A stretch of 8,977 nt of DNA from Pseudaestuariivita sp. (GTDB lineage Bacteria; Pseudomonadota; Alphaproteobacteria; Rhodobacterales; Rhodobacteraceae). The stretch is taken from assembly GCA_020629995.1 (NCBI GenBank), contig JAHDCH010000009.1:1-8977 (forward strand). Reading direction: 5' to 3'. The notes under the pieces were generated by a model. It was not told the origin of the DNA. It was given only the letters and a program-made list of their open reading frames with translations, and did no database searches. This document shows positions 6,449 to 8,977 of the stretch, piece by piece; positions within the stretch are counted from its first letter, which is position 1, and each line of letters starts with the position of its first letter. Both the position numbers and the translations under genes were made by a program.

Positions 6449-6457
6449 GTATATAAG
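6449..6457 (-). promoter_or_regulatory. AT-rich -10-like box close to start codon
   Basis: On the minus strand the sequence reads CTTATATAC just upstream of the ATG at 6438-6440. TATATA is four of six to the -10 consensus and ends about nine bases before the start codon. There is no good Shine-Dalgarno in the bases between (CAGCCCAGG). If it is the -10 box, the mRNA would be leaderless or nearly so. No convincing -35 box lies 16-18 bases upstream, so this is a weak call. Confidence 0.2.
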
Positions 6458-6505
6458 ACCCGACCGGCGGCTGCCCACCCATCCTCACGCATTGGTCAGG
6501 CGGAC

Positions 6506-6534
6506 GGTTGCGCCGCCATGGCCAAGGTGCAACC
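6506..6534 (+). other. Stem-loop just upstream of metallopeptidase start
   Basis: GGTTGCGCC (6506-6514) can pair with GGTGCAACC (6526-6534) over nine positions, with one G-U pair in RNA. The 11-base loop contains GCCATGGC. The arm ends eight bases before the ATG at 6543, so if transcribed it would sit over or beside the ribosome site, itself weak (TTGAGTGG). It could be an operator in DNA or a translation-limiting hairpin in RNA. There is no evidence here to choose between these. Confidence 0.3.
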
Positions 6535-6542
6535 TTGAGTGG

Positions 6543-7316
6543 ATGCGATGTATTGCCCTTTGCCTTGCCCTGATCGGCGCGCCCGCCTTTGCCGAGCCGC
6601 TGTTCCCCAATTCGGTTGTGTCCAACGATCTGGATTTCATCCGTCCCGAAGATCCGACGCTGCTGGGGTGCCTCGCGCACCGCGGCCGCGCGCGGGCCGA
6701 GATGCCCAGCAAAGGGCGGCAAGGGCTGTTTCTGGACGATGTGCACGTGCTGCGCGCGGAATATGCCGATCAGACGGGGCTGGATTTCTATGTGGACCCG
6801 GGCGTGGGCAACGCACGCGCGGCGCTGAAGGCCGCCCGCCCGGTGGCCGAAGCGGTGGGCCGCCTGCCCGGCCCGATGCGCGGCGCGTTGAGCCACGTGG
6901 TGGTCAACACCGGCGATTTCACAGCCAATGCCGAGGATCAAGGCCGGTTTTTCGTGGTCTACACCGAGAACGTCAAGAAGCGGCTGCGCACCCGCGATCT
7001 GGATGAAACCGTGTTTCACGAAGCGGTCCACGCCACGCTCGATATCCCCCATGCCCGGTCGGCGGCGTGGCGCACAGCCCAGCGCAAGGACCGCGCCTTT
7101 CTGACGGCCTATGGCGCCGAACGGCCCAAGCAGGAAGACATGGCGGAAACGGCTTTGTTCGTCTTTGCCATGCACACTCATCCCGGCCGCCTGCCCGCGC
7201 AGGTCGAGGCTGCGGTCAAACAGAAGGTGCCGCACCGCTACGCATATCTGGCCGGGCTGTTTGACCAGATGGGCCCCTACCCGGCGCGCCGGACCGGACA
7301 GGCCGACTGCGACTAG
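6543..7316 (+). CDS. Secreted HExxH metallopeptidase candidate
   Basis: I do not recognise a named family. The 257-residue product starts with a Sec signal peptide (hydrophobic 3-16, likely cut after PAFA, residue 17). No lipobox is seen, so the protein is probably periplasmic or secreted. The key motif is VFHEAVHATLD (157-167): His159, Glu160 and His163 fit the zinc-binding and catalytic residues of HExxH peptidases. Glu198 and Glu202 in KQEDMAE (196-202) are candidates for a third ligand, the gluzincin layout; the pattern DRAFLTAYG...ERPKQEDMAE resembles other secreted peptidase-like proteins. A metzincin site does not fit, as the needed His would fall on Pro169. The N-terminal 140 residues are of unknown fold. 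ATG 6543 is set by the signal peptide. It is divergent from the anchored exported protein. Activity is inferred only. Confidence 0.78.
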   Translation: MRCIALCLALIGAPAFAEPLFPNSVVSNDLDFIRPEDPTLLGCLAHRGRARAEMPSKGRQGLFLDDVHVLRAEYADQTGLDFYVDPGVGNARAALKAARPVAEAVGRLPGPMRGALSHVVVNTGDFTANAEDQGRFFVVYTENVKKRLRTRDLDETVFHEAVHATLDIPHARSAAWRTAQRKDRAFLTAYGAERPKQEDMAETALFVFAMHTHPGRLPAQVEAAVKQKVPHRYAYLAGLFDQMGPYPARRTGQADCD

Positions 7317-7342
7317 GGCAGCAACCTGCGGCAAAATTCATC

Positions 7343-7362
7343 TGCAAGTTGAAAAACTTGCA
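7343..7362. repeat. Perfect 8-bp inverted repeat upstream of ptsP
   Basis: TGCAAGTT (7343-7350) and AACTTGCA (7355-7362) are exact reverse complements separated by GAAA. As RNA this is an 8-bp hairpin with a GAAA loop, a stable GNRA-type loop; as DNA it is a 20-base palindrome of operator size. It lies in the 102-base gap between the metallopeptidase stop and the ptsP start. C-rich sequence follows, not T's, so it is not a standard terminator. An operator controlling ptsP, or a 3' end hairpin of the upstream gene, are both possible. Confidence 0.55.
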
Positions 7363-7418
7363 CTCCCCCGCCGCTGCGGTTTCCCCTATAGGTGAGGCAA
7401 GTGACCAAGGCGGACGGA

Positions 7419-8977
7419 ATGGCCGACGGATTCGAAAGCGAAAGCCGGCAGCTGCTGGGGCGGCTGCGCAACCTGATGGCCGAAGAGGCCGCCGGGCAGG
7501 AACGGCTTGACCGCATCACCCACCTGACCGCCGACAGCATGGGCACCGAAGTGTGCTCGATCTACCTGTTCCGCGATGAAGACACGCTCGAGCTTTGTGC
7601 AACCGAAGGTCTGAACCCCGAAGCCGTGCACCAGACGCGGATGCGGCTGGGCGAAGGCCTGGTTGGCCGCGTGGCCCGCACCGGCAAGATCGTGAACACC
7701 GCCGACGCCCCGTCGGCCCGCGGGTTCCGGTACATGCCCGAAACCGGCGAAGAGATTTATTCGTCCTTCCTTGGTGTGCCGATCCAGCGGCTGGGCGAAA
7801 AGCTGGGCGTTCTGGTGGTGCAATCCAAAGAGGCGCGCGAATTTTCCGCCGATGCGGTTTATGCGCTGGAAGTGGTTGCCATGGTGCTGGCCGAGATGAC
7901 CGAGCTGGGCGCTTTTGTCGGCGAAGGCGCGGCCCTGTCGGCGCGCCACCAGCAGCCGGTCGTCTTTCCCGGCACCGTGGGGCAGGAAGGCAGCGCCGAA
8001 GGCCATGTCTGGCTGCACGAGCCGCGCGTGGTGGTCACCAATCCCATCGCCGACGACCCGCACCGCGAGCTTGAGCGCCTGCACGACGCGGTCGAAGAGC
8101 TGCGTGTGGGCGTGGACAGGATGCTGGAAACTGTCGCGGGCGGCGACCGCGAACAGATCCACGTGCTGGAAGCCTTTCGCATGTTCGCCAATTCGCGCGG
8201 CTGGATGCGCCGGATGGAGGAGGACATCAGCCGCGGTCTGAGCGCCGAGGCCGCTGTCGAAAAGGAACAATCCACCGCACGCGCCCGCATGGAGCAGGTC
8301 ACCGACGCCTACCTGCGCGCGCGCCTGCACGATCTGGACGATCTGTCGAACCGCCTGCTGCGCATCCTGACGGGTCAGGGCGTCAGCACGGACGCGATGC
8401 CCGACAACCCGATCCTGGTCGCGCGCAACATCGGCCCCGGAGAGCTTCTGGAATACGACCGCAAGCTGCGCGGCGTGGTGCTCGAGGAAGGCTCGGTCGG
8501 CAGCCATGCGGCCATCGTGGCACGCGCGCTGGCGATCCCGCTGATGATCCAGGCCAGCCGCATCACGACCGAAGCGCTGAACGGGGATCACATCCTGATC
8601 GACGGCGAAGCGGAAACGGTCCACCTGCGCCCCGATGACACGGTCGCCACGGCGTTCCGCGACAAGATCGCCATGCAGCACAAGGCACAGGAGCGTTATG
8701 CCTCGATCCGCGAGTTGCCCGCGGAAACACCCTGCGGCCAGACCATCGCGCTGCACATGAATGCCGGGTTGATGGCCGATCTGCCCTCGCTCGACTCGTC
8801 AGGGGCCGAAGGGGTGGGCCTGTTCCGGACCGAGCTGCAGTTCCTCTTGCGCAACCAGATGCCCAAGCGGTCCGAGCTGGTCGAGATCTATGACCGGGTG
8901 ATGAACGCCGCCCATGGCAAGCGCGTGGTGTTCCGCACGCTGGACATCGGGTCGGACAAGGTCTTGCCCTACATGAA
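7419..8977 (+). CDS. ptsP: PtsP, enzyme I of the nitrogen PTS, 3' end missing
   Basis: PtsP takes phosphate from phosphoenolpyruvate and passes it to NPr and then EIIA-Ntr, a regulatory relay linked to nitrogen and potassium status. It is cytoplasmic. The window shows 519 residues; the E. coli protein has 748, so roughly 230 residues are missing. An N-terminal GAF domain (about 15-165) shows GEGLVGRVARTGKIVNTAD (78-96) and FLGVPIQRLGEKLGVLVVQ. The enzyme I N-domain with a long helical hairpin follows (about 180-320). The phosphohistidine site is EEGSVGSHAAIVARA, with His363. The PEP-binding barrel starts with GAEGVGLFRTEL (Arg470) and RTLDIGSDKVLPYM at the edge. ATG 7419 is chosen because a GGCGG/AAGG stretch lies just before it. 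GTG 7401, in frame and behind GGTGAGG, would add six residues. In alphaproteobacteria ptsP often follows lysC directly; here two genes intervene. Confidence 0.95.
   Translation, partial: MADGFESESRQLLGRLRNLMAEEAAGQERLDRITHLTADSMGTEVCSIYLFRDEDTLELCATEGLNPEAVHQTRMRLGEGLVGRVARTGKIVNTADAPSARGFRYMPETGEEIYSSFLGVPIQRLGEKLGVLVVQSKEAREFSADAVYALEVVAMVLAEMTELGAFVGEGAALSARHQQPVVFPGTVGQEGSAEGHVWLHEPRVVVTNPIADDPHRELERLHDAVEELRVGVDRMLETVAGGDREQIHVLEAFRMFANSRGWMRRMEEDISRGLSAEAAVEKEQSTARARMEQVTDAYLRARLHDLDDLSNRLLRILTGQGVSTDAMPDNPILVARNIGPGELLEYDRKLRGVVLEEGSVGSHAAIVARALAIPLMIQASRITTEALNGDHILIDGEAETVHLRPDDTVATAFRDKIAMQHKAQERYASIRELPAETPCGQTIALHMNAGLMADLPSLDSSGAEGVGLFRTELQFLLRNQMPKRSELVEIYDRVMNAAHGKRVVFRTLDIGSDKVLPYM

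Noticed and set aside
6126..6542. Upstream extension of the metallopeptidase frame
   Set aside because: The added residues lie opposite the other exported protein and would bury a clean signal peptide starting at 6543.
7017..7052. Metzincin zinc site (HExxHxxGxxH) in the peptidase candidate
   Set aside because: The position of the Gly is Leu166 or Asp167 and that of the third His is Pro169. His170 is one residue off, so a gluzincin-like layout fits better.
6441..7334. Upstream extension of the minus-strand exported protein to a 530-residue product
   Set aside because: The extra part lies opposite the metallopeptidase gene and would bury the signal peptide in the middle. The start at 6440 gives a normal exported protein.
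7357..7390. RpoH-type heat-shock promoter or CIRCE half site before ptsP (CTTGCA, ACTC, CCCCTATA)
   Set aside because: CTTGCA and CCCCTATA are 20 bases apart, too far for RpoH, and the second CIRCE arm is absent.
7386..8756. Long minus-strand open frame opposite ptsP
   Set aside because: The plus strand encodes an unmistakable GAF-enzyme I protein through the whole stretch, and the minus frame shows no motif or ribosome site.

Overview
The window comes from a high-GC chromosome (by eye about 65% G+C, with G/C-rich third codon positions). The proteins look like those of a marine Rhodobacteraceae/Roseobacter-type alphaproteobacterium. Evidence for this is the DUF1178 zinc-ribbon protein close to lysC, the GAF-type PtsP, the alphaproteobacterial Nudix variant (PKGWPM) and a Prx6-type peroxiredoxin. 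The assignment rests on protein style and gene order only, since no rRNA or marker phylogeny is available here. I see no tRNA, rRNA, CRISPR array, transposase or phage gene.

Layout. (1) 1-603 (+): the 3' part of an AqpZ-type aquaporin, closed by a strong intrinsic terminator (627-656). (2) 690-709: a perfect hairpin resembling a REP element, in the gap between convergent genes. (3) 723-1376 (-): a 1-Cys peroxiredoxin. (4) 1511-2719 (+): a divergent WaaA/KdtA-like Kdo transferase, divergent from the peroxiredoxin. (5) 2861-3322 (+): a Nudix hydrolase. (6) 3387-3812 and 3812-4447 (+): DUF1178 protein and a short C-factor-like SDR, joined by a TGATG stop/start overlap. (7) 4510-5745 (+): lysC, aspartate kinase. 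(8) 5742-6440 (-): an exported protein with a C-terminal membrane anchor and Arg-rich tail, whose stop codon overlaps that of lysC in one CTAG. (9) 6543-7316 (+): a secreted HExxH metallopeptidase candidate, divergent from the previous gene. (10) 7419 to the window end (+): ptsP, enzyme I of the nitrogen PTS, cut off by the window edge.

How the genes relate. Most of the window is housekeeping: water flux, peroxide removal, LPS core priming, nucleotide clean-up, aspartate-family amino acid synthesis and PTS-Ntr signalling. From memory, lysC and ptsP are often direct neighbours in alphaproteobacteria. Here that adjacency is broken by two divergent genes of unknown role, both with export signals: a single-pass surface protein and a zinc-peptidase-like protein. 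This pair is the least explained part of the window and the best place to look for something undescribed. The sequence does not prove that the two work together. Nothing here amounts to a clearly recognisable new defence or mobile system.
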